DNA from: Lachnospiraceae bacterium NSJ-143
GTDB lineage: Bacteria; Bacillota; Clostridia; Lachnospirales; Anaerotignaceae
DNA length: 64,000 nt
Direction of reading: 5' to 3'
Assembly (NCBI GenBank): GCA_022867625.1
Contig: JALIFM010000003.1
Span: 274,301-338,300 of the forward strand
Positions 56,486-64,000 of the stretch are shown here, piece by piece. The stretch's first letter is position 1, and the number at the start of each line of letters is the position of its first letter. The translations under genes and the position numbers were made by a program. Below the pieces are notes generated by a model. It searched no databases, was not told the DNA's origin, and saw only the letters and a program-made list of their open reading frames with translations.

Positions 56486-57328
56486 TTAAAACTCATATAC
56501 AGCATGCCTTGTCACATGGCAGCTTATGTTTACGGCTACAGGCATGCAGGCTATATGTGTGGCACAGGTCTCTATATTTACGGCAAGCGCGGTTGTCTTG
56601 CCGCCAAGGCCCTGAGGGCCGATGCCTGTTCGGTTTATTTTTTCCAGAAGCTCCTCCTCCATATCGCGTATATGAGGAATATGAGAGTGGCTGCCTACAG
56701 GCCTTAAAAGGGCCTTTTTGGCAAGCATCGCACTTTTTTCAAAGTTTCCTCCGCAGCCTACGCCTATAATCATAGGTGGGCACGGGTTTGGGCCTGCGGC
56801 TTCAACAGCTCCTATTACAGCTTTTTTAGCGCCTTCTATGCCGTCAGCCGGCTTGAGCATAAATATTTTGCTCATGTTCTCGCTGCCTGCACCCTTTGGA
56901 GCTATTTCTATCTTAAGGCTGTCTCCCGGTACTATGCTATAGTGTATTACAGCCGGAGTGTTGTCGCCTGTGTTCACACGTATAAACGGGTCCTTAACAA
57001 CGGATTTTCTCAGATATCCTTCTTTATAGCCTAGGCGCACACCCTCGTTTATTGCCTCCTCCAGGAAGCCGCCGGATATATGCACCTCCTGCCCTATTGT
57101 AACAAACACAACGGCAAGGCCGGTATCCTGACAGATTGGGATATTTTCGGTTCTGGCAATATCCGCGTTTTGTATCAGCTGCCGTAGCATTTCGCACCCT
57201 ACAGGCGAAGGCTCGGTTTCAAGGGCTGTATTAAGAGCTGAATATATATCGGGGTTAAGGTTGCAGTTGGCCGATATACACATTTTTTTAACTTCATCGG
57301 TAATCTTTTGTGTACTGATTTCGCGCAT
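56486..57328 (-). CDS. fumA: Fumarate hydratase alpha subunit (class I, Fe-S)
   Basis: 280 residues. Three Cys for the 4Fe-4S cluster are in IPICQDTGLA, GVGCGGNFEKSA and NIETCATHIACMP. Catalyses reversible fumarate hydration with the beta subunit; tartrate dehydratase (TtdA) is closely related. GGGAGG precedes the ATG. Divergent from feoA. Confidence 0.92.
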   Translation of the reverse strand: MREISTQKITDEVKKMCISANCNLNPDIYSALNTALETEPSPVGCEMLRQLIQNADIARTENIPICQDTGLAVVFVTIGQEVHISGGFLEEAINEGVRLGYKEGYLRKSVVKDPFIRVNTGDNTPAVIHYSIVPGDSLKIEIAPKGAGSENMSKIFMLKPADGIEGAKKAVIGAVEAAGPNPCPPMIIGVGCGGNFEKSAMLAKKALLRPVGSHSHIPHIRDMEEELLEKINRTGIGPQGLGGKTTALAVNIETCATHIACMPVAVNISCHVTRHAVYEF

Positions 57329-57436
57329 GTTTATCCTCCCTGTGTATAAATGCTGCTTAAACTTATTCTGATTATATCATCTTAAGAAGTATTGTTAAAT
57401 ATATTATTAATATAAATGTACAGTACCCTGCATTTG

Positions 57437-57465
57437 TTGACAAAGATATTTGCCGGATATACAAT
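57437..57465 (+). promoter_or_regulatory. Sigma-A promoter of feoAB
   Basis: TTGACA (57437-57442), 17-base spacer, TACAAT (57460-57465). Confidence 0.82.
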
Positions 57466-57480
57466 TAGTACTTGGTAATT

Positions 57481-57499
57481 GATAATAATTTTTGTTATC
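57481..57499. promoter_or_regulatory. Fur-box-like operator before feoA
   Basis: GATAATAATTTTTGTTATC matches 14 of 19 positions of the Fur consensus by hand count and lies between the -10 and the feoA ribosome site, where a repressor would block feoAB when iron is plentiful. Confidence 0.6.
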
Positions 57500-57531
57500 T
57501 TTTGTTAATATAAATTATCGGAGGTATTTTT

Positions 57532-57765
57532 ATGACTTTGGACCAATGCCCAATAGGCGTTAATTTTACTGTTACGGCAGTAAACGGACAGGGAGCTTTA
57601 AGACGCAGACTGCTTGATATGGGCATTACGCCCAAAACTGTTGTTATGGTCAGGAAGGTTGCCCCTATGGGCGACCCTATTGAAATACATCTGCGGGGGT
57701 ACGAGCTTACTATCAGGATTGAGGACGCCAAAAAGATTGAGGTGTCAGGGGAGGAAAATAAATGA
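57532..57765 (+). CDS. feoA: FeoA iron transport accessory protein
   Basis: 77 residues, SH3-like fold, with GQGALRRRLLDMGITPKTVV, typical of FeoA. Cytoplasmic partner of FeoB. CGGAGG precedes the ATG. Overlaps feoB by four bases. Confidence 0.95.
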   Translation: MTLDQCPIGVNFTVTAVNGQGALRRRLLDMGITPKTVVMVRKVAPMGDPIEIHLRGYELTIRIEDAKKIEVSGEENK

Positions 57766-59771
57766 TATTTGCTCTAGGAGGAAACCAGAACTGCGGCAAG
57801 ACAACGCTTTTTAATCAGCTCACAGGCTCAAACCAGCATGTCGGAAATTTTCCGGGGGTTACTGTGGACAAGAAGGAGGGGGTTATAAGAGGCCATGAGG
57901 ACTGTTTTGTGGTGGATTTGCCGGGAATATATTCCCTTTCGCCCTATACAAGTGAAGAGATTGTAACACGTGATTTTCTTATAAAGGACAGGCCCGACTG
58001 TATAATAAATATACTTGACGCCACCAATATTGAGCGTAACCTTTACCTGAGCATGCAGCTTATAGAGCTGGATATGCCTATGGTTATGGCGCTGAATATG
58101 ATGGACGAAGTGCGCTCTAACGGCAACTCAATAAAAATCAAGGAGCTACAGGAATTTTTCGGTGTGTCTATAGTGCCCATATCGGCATATAAAAACGAGG
58201 GTGTTGACGACCTGATAGAGCTTGCTGTGAAAATAGCCGAGACAAAGCAGAGGCCAAAGCGCAAGGATTTCTGTTCCGGCGCCGTACACAGGGCCATACA
58301 CGGCATAGCGCATCTTATAGAGGACCATGCCGACAGGGTAAATGTTTCGCCAAGGTTTGCCGCCGTAAAGCTTATAGAGGGCGACGAGCCAATGAGAAAA
58401 ATGCTGCGCCTTACCGATAACGAGGTCGATATGGTTGAGCACAACGTGACGGAGATGGTGTCGGAGCTTGGAACAGACCGTGAGGCTGCACTTGCAGATA
58501 TGCGGTATACATTTATTGAGAAGGCCTGCCGTGATACGGTAATAAAAAGAGGTGAGAGCAAAGCTCACATGAGGAGCGTTAAAATAGACAGTGTCCTTAC
58601 CAATAAGTATTTTGCCATGCCTGTATTTATAGGCATTATGCTGCTCATGTTTTATCTGACATTTGGTGTTGTAGGGGCGGCTTTAAGCGGTATTCTTACA
58701 TATGTGATTAACTTTGTCACAGGCACTGCTGACAGCGCACTGACAGCCTACGGAATAAACCCTGTTGTTCATTCACTTGTTATAGATGGGGTGTTTGCCG
58801 GCGTAGGCAGTGTGCTGAGCTTTCTGCCTGTTATTGTAACACTGTTTTTCTTTTTATCCATGCTTGAGGACAGCGGATATATGGCAAGGGTGGCCTTTGT
58901 TATGGATAAGCTTTTAAGAAAGATTGGCCTTTCCGGCAGGAGCTTTGTGCCTATGCTTATAGGCTTTGGCTGCTCTGTTCCGGCTATTATGAGCGCAAGG
59001 ACACTGGCAAGCGAAAGAGACAGAAAAATGACAATACTGCTTGTGCCGTTTATGAGCTGTTCTGCAAAGCTTCCTATTTACGCTTTATTTACAGAAGTAT
59101 TCTTTACAAAATACAAGCCTCTTGTTATGATAGCTTTATACCTTATGGGAATACTGGCAGGGGTTATAAGCGGATACATGTTCAACACTACTGTATTCAG
59201 AGGAAACCCTGTGCCGTTTGTAATGGAGCTGCCCAACTATAGGTTCCCGAGCTTTAAAAGTGTTGTGCTGCTTATGTGGGACAAAGCAAGGGATTTTCTG
59301 GTAAAGGCGTTTACCATAATATTTGTGGCTACAATTATCATATGGTTTTTGCAGACATTCGACACAAGGTTTAATGTTGTCGCCGACAGCTCACAGAGTA
59401 TGATGGCTATTATAGGAAAAAGCATAGCGCCTTTTTTCAGGCCGCTTGGCTTTGACGACTGGCGGGCATCAACGGCTCTGATAACAGGTTTCAGCGCCAA
59501 GGAAGCTGTTGTGAGTACGTTCGCGGTGCTTACAGGCGGAACGGCCGGGCTTAATGAGGCACTGAGCAGTATGTTCACGCCAATTCAGGCTTTTTCGTTT
59601 CTTACGTTTTCACTGCTGTATACTCCGTGTGTAGCCGCCATATCGGCCGTAAAGCGTGAGTTAAACAGCGGGGCGGCTGCGCTGGGTGTTGTTGTTTTCC
59701 AGATAGTTACTGCATGGCTTGCCGCTTTTGTGGTGTATAATATAGGCGGTTTTATAATCGGTCTTTTGTAA
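57762..59771 (+). CDS. feoB: Ferrous iron transporter FeoB
   Basis: 669 residues. N-terminal GTPase: G1 GGNQNCGKTTLFN, G2/G3 PGVTVDKKEG and DLPGIYSL, G4 NMMD. After a helical domain come membrane Gate repeats; IGFGCSVPAIMSAR holds the conserved Cys of the Fe pathway. Takes up Fe2+. Overlaps feoA and is followed by a Cys-rich membrane protein. Confidence 0.97.
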   Translation: MIFALGGNQNCGKTTLFNQLTGSNQHVGNFPGVTVDKKEGVIRGHEDCFVVDLPGIYSLSPYTSEEIVTRDFLIKDRPDCIINILDATNIERNLYLSMQLIELDMPMVMALNMMDEVRSNGNSIKIKELQEFFGVSIVPISAYKNEGVDDLIELAVKIAETKQRPKRKDFCSGAVHRAIHGIAHLIEDHADRVNVSPRFAAVKLIEGDEPMRKMLRLTDNEVDMVEHNVTEMVSELGTDREAALADMRYTFIEKACRDTVIKRGESKAHMRSVKIDSVLTNKYFAMPVFIGIMLLMFYLTFGVVGAALSGILTYVINFVTGTADSALTAYGINPVVHSLVIDGVFAGVGSVLSFLPVIVTLFFFLSMLEDSGYMARVAFVMDKLLRKIGLSGRSFVPMLIGFGCSVPAIMSARTLASERDRKMTILLVPFMSCSAKLPIYALFTEVFFTKYKPLVMIALYLMGILAGVISGYMFNTTVFRGNPVPFVMELPNYRFPSFKSVVLLMWDKARDFLVKAFTIIFVATIIIWFLQTFDTRFNVVADSSQSMMAIIGKSIAPFFRPLGFDDWRASTALITGFSAKEAVVSTFAVLTGGTAGLNEALSSMFTPIQAFSFLTFSLLYTPCVAAISAVKRELNSGAAALGVVVFQIVTAWLAAFVVYNIGGFIIGLL

Positions 59772-59782
59772 GGAGGCTCAAA

Positions 59783-59971
59783 ATGGATATATTTAATCTG
59801 CACTGGTATGATATTGCACTTGTAGTGCTGGTTTTTATTATTTTCTTTACTTCAATAAGAAAAATGCAGAGGAATATGAAAAATGGCTGCGGCGGAAGCT
59901 GTTCAGGCTGTTCAGTTAAAAACTGCCCAAGCAAAAAGCCTGAGGGCAGTGATAAAAATAAAGGCAAATAA
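59783..59971 (+). CDS. FeoB-associated Cys-rich membrane protein
   Basis: 62 residues: one membrane helix (residues 8-26) then GCGGSCSGCSVKNCPSKK with four Cys. This small partner follows feoB in many Clostridia and may deliver iron; function unproven. AAGGAGG precedes the ATG. Confidence 0.92.
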   Translation: MDIFNLHWYDIALVVLVFIIFFTSIRKMQRNMKNGCGGSCSGCSVKNCPSKKPEGSDKNKGK

Positions 59972-59977
59972 ATTACT

Positions 59978-60004
59978 CGGCGCAGGTATACTGCGCCGAT
60001 TTTT
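59978..60004 (+). terminator. Terminator of the feo operon
   Basis: 8-bp stem CGGCGCAG/CTGCGCCG with loop GTATA, then ATTTTTA. Confidence 0.88.
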
Positions 60005-60033
60005 ATGACTTTAAAACACAGGGGGGAAGAAAT

Positions 60034-60525
60034 ATGGGTTTTGAGATTAGGGAAATGGAGCGCGGTGACTGGGACGATGTAAAAAGTATTTACAGCTGGG
60101 CTCTTGAAAACGAGAACCTTACTTTTCACAGAAAATGTCCTGAATATGCGGTTTGGGATACTGGCCATTTAAAGGACTGCCGGTATGTGGCGTTAGCTGA
60201 TGGGAAGGTTATTGGATTCTGCGCGCTTAGCCCTACATCTGTAAGGGAGCCGTACAGGGGCGTTGTGGAGCTGAGTGTGTATTTTGACAGGCGCTACAGG
60301 GGTATGGGAATAGGTACGAGGCTTGTGAGTTACCTGGCGGCGGAAAGCGAGAAAAAAGGCTACTGGTGCATATTTGCAGTGGTGTTTGCCAACAATCCTG
60401 CAAGCATCAATATGCTTAAAAAATGCGGTTTCAGAGAAATAGGCTACAGAGAAAAAATAGCCAAGGATAAATTTGGAGTATGGCAGGATACAGTGCTGCT
60501 TGAAAGAAGAAACAGCATAATGTAG
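60034..60525 (+). CDS. GNAT acetyltransferase, phosphinothricin/pat-like
   Basis: 163 residues. Acetyl-CoA motif A is YFDRRYRGMGIGTRLVSYL and the C-terminal part has FANNPASINMLKKCGFREIGYREK, the pattern of the phosphinothricin N-acetyltransferase subgroup. Real substrate unknown, perhaps a methionine sulfoximine-like amine. AGGGGGG precedes the ATG. Confidence 0.9.
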   Translation: MGFEIREMERGDWDDVKSIYSWALENENLTFHRKCPEYAVWDTGHLKDCRYVALADGKVIGFCALSPTSVREPYRGVVELSVYFDRRYRGMGIGTRLVSYLAAESEKKGYWCIFAVVFANNPASINMLKKCGFREIGYREKIAKDKFGVWQDTVLLERRNSIM

Positions 60526-60549
60526 TTTACAGGAGCTGCCGGAACTGAG

Positions 60550-60578
60550 AAAGCGCCTGAAATATAATCAGGCGCTTT
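60550..60578. terminator. Bidirectional terminator
   Basis: 11-bp stem AAAGCGCCTGA/TCAGGCGCTTT between convergent GNAT and sppA genes. Confidence 0.75.
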
Positions 60579-60586
60579 GTATTTAT

Positions 60587-61705
60587 TCAGTTTTCATATA
60601 TGTAATTGAATGGCGACTCGTTCTTTTTCTCAAATATACTGTAAAGCTCAGCATCAGATTCGGACCTGTTGGCGTCTTTGGCTGATGAGAGGAGTTTATC
60701 AATAATCGAGTAGCTTTCGTTGCGGTTTTCTACAAAGCTGCAGTCAGCAAATGCCGATATATCATACATGCTTTCCATAAATTTGTCATAGTTTGATATA
60801 TAATCTATAAGCCCGGCCTTCTGAGCCTGAATGGCGGAGTATACTCTGCCGTCAGCCAGTGACTTTGCCTCGTCAAAGGACATTCCCCTTGATTCCGCCA
60901 CAACATTTACAAATATATTGTAGTTTTCATCAATTATAGACTGAAGGATATTTTTCTGTTCGTCAGTATAGCCCGTAGAGCCAAACATGTCTTTGTTCGG
61001 GCCGCTCTTTACATTGTTTTCCTGTATGCCAAGCTTTTCCATAAGGCCGCTTAAATCATAGTTGGACATTATAACGCCTATTGAGCCTGTAAGCGTCATA
61101 CGGCTGGCATAAATCTTATCGGCTGCCATAGCTATGTAGAGCGCTCCGCTTGTAGCCTGCTTGCCCATGTAGGCGTATACTGGCCTGCCTGTAGTGTCCT
61201 TATATTTCATTATCTTCTGGTACATCTCGTCACTTTCGTATGTGCCGCCTCCTGGTGAATCAAGATAGAGGATAAGGCCCTTGTTGTAATCGTCATCAAT
61301 TAAGGCGTCTATCTCATCAAGTGTCCACTGGTGGTTATAGCCTGACGAATAATAGGAACCGTTGTCTATTAATGTACCCTCAAAATACAGAGTTTCAACG
61401 TAATCACCATCGGTATAGTACGACGATGACGCCCTGCCGCTGTCGATTGTTGAAACGGCGCTTCCTACAGCTCCGGCAGCCAGAGAGAATATAAACGCTA
61501 AAAGCAGTATTATGCCTACAGCTATAATAAGGAGCACTCCGCCGGTAACAGCCGCAGCTATAAGGCAGCCGTTTTTTCCGGAATTTTTGTTATAGTTTGT
61601 ATTGTAGTTTGTATTATAGTTTATCTGCTTGTTAGCGGACTCGGAGTTCTGGTAAAAGCTATTGTCATTGTTATTAAATCCCATGCTGCTGTTTGTGTTA
61701 TCCAT
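60587..61705 (-). CDS. sppA: Signal peptide peptidase SppA (S49)
   Basis: 372 residues. An Asn/Tyr-rich cytoplasmic N-terminus with an NTNYNTNYN repeat, one membrane anchor (about residues 48-75) and an S49 domain. Nucleophile Ser in GKQATSGALYIAMAADKIYA; catalytic Lys in the later GPNKDMFGS. It degrades leftover signal peptides. GGTAC is a weak ribosome site upstream. Tail is acidic. Confidence 0.92.
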   Translation of the reverse strand: MDNTNSSMGFNNNDNSFYQNSESANKQINYNTNYNTNYNKNSGKNGCLIAAAVTGGVLLIIAVGIILLLAFIFSLAAGAVGSAVSTIDSGRASSSYYTDGDYVETLYFEGTLIDNGSYYSSGYNHQWTLDEIDALIDDDYNKGLILYLDSPGGGTYESDEMYQKIMKYKDTTGRPVYAYMGKQATSGALYIAMAADKIYASRMTLTGSIGVIMSNYDLSGLMEKLGIQENNVKSGPNKDMFGSTGYTDEQKNILQSIIDENYNIFVNVVAESRGMSFDEAKSLADGRVYSAIQAQKAGLIDYISNYDKFMESMYDISAFADCSFVENRNESYSIIDKLLSSAKDANRSESDAELYSIFEKKNESPFNYIYEN

Positions 61706-61728
61706 ATATGTACCTCTTGATTCCGCCT

Positions 61729-63039
61729 TTACTCGTAAGGCTCAAAAAATCTCCTCTGATATTCTTCTCTCAGCTCATCACGGAAATTAGGGTGGGCTAT
61801 TTTTATAAGCGCTTTTGCCCTTTCTCTGAGGCTTTTTCCTTTGAGAAGAGCAATGCCGTATTCGGTTATAACATAATGTACGTCGTTTCTTGAAGTTGTT
61901 ACTGCCGCGCCCTGGTCAAGGAAAGGAACAATACGGCTCACCTTTCCGCCTGCGGCAGTTGACAGCATGGCTATAATGCTTCTTCCGCCCCTGCTCATTG
62001 CGGCACCGCGTACAAAGTCTACCTGACCGCCAACACCGCTGTACTGCTTAAGGCCTATGCTTTCGCTGACAACCTGGCCCATAAGGTCAATCTGTATACA
62101 GCTGTTTATTGACACTACATTATCGTTCTGGGATATAATTGTAGGGTCATTTACAAAGTCAACAGGGTTCATTGATATTTCAGGGTTATCATCTATAAAG
62201 TCGTAAAGTCTCTGTGTTCCCATAACGAAGGTTATGACGCTTCTGCCCGGCTCAACCTGCTTGTTCTTATTGTTTATAATTCCTGCCAGCATAAGGTCTA
62301 TTATGCCGTCTGAGGCCATTTCGGTGTGAAGTCCGAGGTTCTTTTTATCCCAGAGGAATGTAAGTACTGATTCGGGTATGGAACCGATACCCAGCTGCAG
62401 GCAGTCGCCGTCCTTTATGAGGGAGGAGCAGTATTTTCCGATTTTGTTTTCAAGTATGCCTATTTTTGCAGGCTGCATCTCAAGTATAGGCTCTGAATGC
62501 TCAACAATAAAGTCTATATCGCGGACATGTATGAGGTTTCCGCCGAAGGTACGTGGCATATACTCGTTTATCTGGGCAATTACAATCCTTGCGCAGTCTG
62601 CGGCAGGCTTTGTATAGTCGCTGGAGGTGCCGAATGAGCAGAAGCCGTGCTTATCAGGGCGGCTTACCATAACAAGTGCTACGTCAACAGGAAGCTCGGT
62701 CCTGAAAAGCTTTGGAACCTCGTGGAAGAAGCCCGGTGTGTAATTGCCTGAGCCGTTGTTTACGGCTTCTCTGGTGCAGTCGCTTACAAAAAAACCGTTG
62801 AAAACAAAATGGCCTTTCATTTCCGGCCTTGTATACTTGCCCTCGCCAAGGGATACGAGATGGCATATTTCAACATTCTCATACATCTCATAGTTTTCTA
62901 CAAGGGTATCTATAAGATATGTAGGTTCTGCGGCGGCGTGGCCCGTTACCACACGGTCTCCGCTTTTAATGTAGCTTATGGCTTCCTTAGCCGTAACAAT
63001 TTTGGAAGCGTATATTTCCTTCCAGTCAGGAATGTTCAT
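61729..63039 (-). CDS. Acetyl-CoA hydrolase/transferase-family CoA-transferase (4-hydroxybutyrate or butyrate type)
   Basis: 436 residues. Catalytic Glu at residue 240 is in GLHTEMASDGIID, and QYSGVGGQVDFVRGAA and GIALLKGKSLRERA match the butyryl-CoA:acetate / 4-hydroxybutyrate CoA-transferase group. It would swap CoA between acetate and an organic acid in fermentation. AAGGAGG precedes the ATG. Exact substrate cannot be settled by sequence alone. Confidence 0.9.
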   Translation of the reverse strand: MNIPDWKEIYASKIVTAKEAISYIKSGDRVVTGHAAAEPTYLIDTLVENYEMYENVEICHLVSLGEGKYTRPEMKGHFVFNGFFVSDCTREAVNNGSGNYTPGFFHEVPKLFRTELPVDVALVMVSRPDKHGFCSFGTSSDYTKPAADCARIVIAQINEYMPRTFGGNLIHVRDIDFIVEHSEPILEMQPAKIGILENKIGKYCSSLIKDGDCLQLGIGSIPESVLTFLWDKKNLGLHTEMASDGIIDLMLAGIINNKNKQVEPGRSVITFVMGTQRLYDFIDDNPEISMNPVDFVNDPTIISQNDNVVSINSCIQIDLMGQVVSESIGLKQYSGVGGQVDFVRGAAMSRGGRSIIAMLSTAAGGKVSRIVPFLDQGAAVTTSRNDVHYVITEYGIALLKGKSLRERAKALIKIAHPNFRDELREEYQRRFFEPYE

Positions 63040-63632
63040 ATTTTTACCTCCTTAAAAATAATATGCAGACTGCTGCGGCCCAAACTGCAAAAAAACATAT
63101 TGCTTTCTGTAAATAGTTTATCTTTCAATACAAAACAAAAGAGATTAATTGACCGCTGTGATAATATATTACAAGGTTTTGTGTAATTATGCAACGAAAA
63201 AAATATTAAATAAATTTGGTCATTAATAAAAAATAAGCAGTACTGACAGGGCGGCAGTTTAATTTTGGGCAATAGTAAAGTGGATTTTTTATAAATATAA
63301 ATTTAAAATGAATAAATACTTGTGGTTTAAGAGAATATAAGGTATATTAAGCAAAAAAACGAATAGATATTTTAAATTCTTAATTTAAACAATATCTTTA
63401 TTAAACAGGCAAAGTTAAGGGCAGAAAAGTCGAAAATAAAAAATGGCACATGTTTCTTCCTTATATATAAAAAATAATCGCCTGTTTATAGTCATCTGCT
63501 TACATACTTAAGCAGCTGAAAGATAAAGCAGAGATTGATTAATACTATATATGGATTATTGACACTGATTTTATCTAAATATGCCATAAAAAAAGAAAGT
63601 TGAAAAAAGTCGAAAAAAGTTTTAAAAAAGTG

Positions 63633-63660
63633 TTGACTTTTTCTGTGAAAGGAGTATAAT
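63633..63660 (+). promoter_or_regulatory. rRNA promoter P1
   Basis: TTGACT (63633-63638), 16-base spacer, TATAAT (63655-63660). Confidence 0.85.
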
Positions 63661-63747
63661 ACTATCTTGTTCACCGGAAAACACGGAAGAACAAAACAGC
63701 AAAGTAAATGTATTGAAAAGAGTTTGAAAAAATAAATAAAAAAGTTC

Positions 63748-63776
63748 TTGACAGACATGGAAAGCTGTGGTAAGAT
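63748..63776 (+). promoter_or_regulatory. rRNA promoter P2
   Basis: TTGACA (63748-63753), 17-base spacer, TAAGAT (63771-63776). Tandem with P1. Confidence 0.85.
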
Positions 63777-63957
63777 ATTAAATGCTGACGGCGAGAGCGG
63801 GAAGCGAAAAAGGAAAGACATTGAACCTTGAAAACTGAACAGTTGAAAAAAACCAAAACCCAAGTCAATTCAATTATCCGAAAGGATAAGAAGAATTACA
63901 AGAGTAAAAAGAGAAGCAAAAAAAGAGTCAGTAAAATGACTGAGAGAGACAAACTTT

Positions 63958-64000
<43 letters not shown>

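Larger units (their letters stand above)
63040..63957. other. AT-rich region and rRNA leader upstream of 16S
   Basis: About 920 bases. 63040-63600 is very AT-rich; I see no gene, and it should hold the CoA-transferase promoter. From 63630 it is the rRNA promoter and leader, including the ACTGAACAGTTGA-like leader near 63834, common before Clostridial 16S genes. Confidence 0.6.

Noticed and set aside
63036-63863. Open frames on the minus strand upstream of the 16S gene
   Set aside because: Low-complexity Phe/Leu/Ser-rich translations of AT-rich DNA, lacking ribosome sites and overlapping rRNA promoters.

Overview
The window comes from the chromosomal origin region of a low-to-mid GC Clostridia-type Firmicute (Bacillota). 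The dnaA-dnaN-yaaA-recF block (41.6-45.7 kb, minus strand) and the rpmH-rnpA-yidD-yidC-jag-mnmE-mnmG-rsmG block (46.5-53.2 kb, plus strand) diverge from an AT-rich, DnaA-box-rich gap that is almost certainly oriC. BofA, YaaL (DUF2508), DUF4446, NusG domain II/Gx transporter and copper-amine-oxidase-type surface domains all point to Clostridia. The species cannot be named from sequence alone. The window ends in the first bases of a 16S rRNA gene preceded by two strong promoters.

Layout. 0-17.1 kb (minus): a Gram-positive type IV pilus locus, in transcription order a giant 2,150-residue modular pilin, three minor pilins, the ATPases PilB and PilT, PilC, the probable major pilin, another pilin, prepilin peptidase PilD, PilM, PilN, PilO and one more pilin running off the edge. 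17.9-21.9 kb: a TRAP transporter in the unusual order M-P-Q with a LysR regulator. 22.0-26.1 kb: methionine gamma-lyase, an NhaC-family transporter and a second LysR regulator. 26.4-33.5 kb: a surface protein, family 4 uracil-DNA glycosylase, a DnaA-box cluster, rhomboid, BofA/YaaL, Gx transporter/NusG-II, serS and DUF4446. 33.5-41.5 kb: parB-parA with two perfect parS sites, argS, a hydrolase/thioesterase/EamA trio, a ParB paralogue and an XRE regulator. 41.6-53.2 kb: origin and core genes. 53.2-63.0 kb: XRE/membrane pair, TIM-barrel protein, CapA, two-subunit fumarase, feoAB with a Fur-like site, GNAT, SppA and a CoA-transferase.

How the genes fit together. Most left-arm genes are minus and most core right-arm genes plus, so they run with the replication fork. 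Accessory groups (TRAP, NhaC, surface protein, hydrolase trio, XRE genes, CapA/fumarase, SppA/CoA-transferase) run head-on. The par-serS block lies on the dnaA side directly beyond recF, where gyrB is usually found, suggesting an inversion around the origin. Methionine lyase, NhaC carrier, fumarase and CoA-transferase suggest an anaerobic amino-acid/organic-acid fermenter. The most novel item is the giant modular pilin at the head of the minor-pilin cluster, a plausible pilus-tip adhesin.
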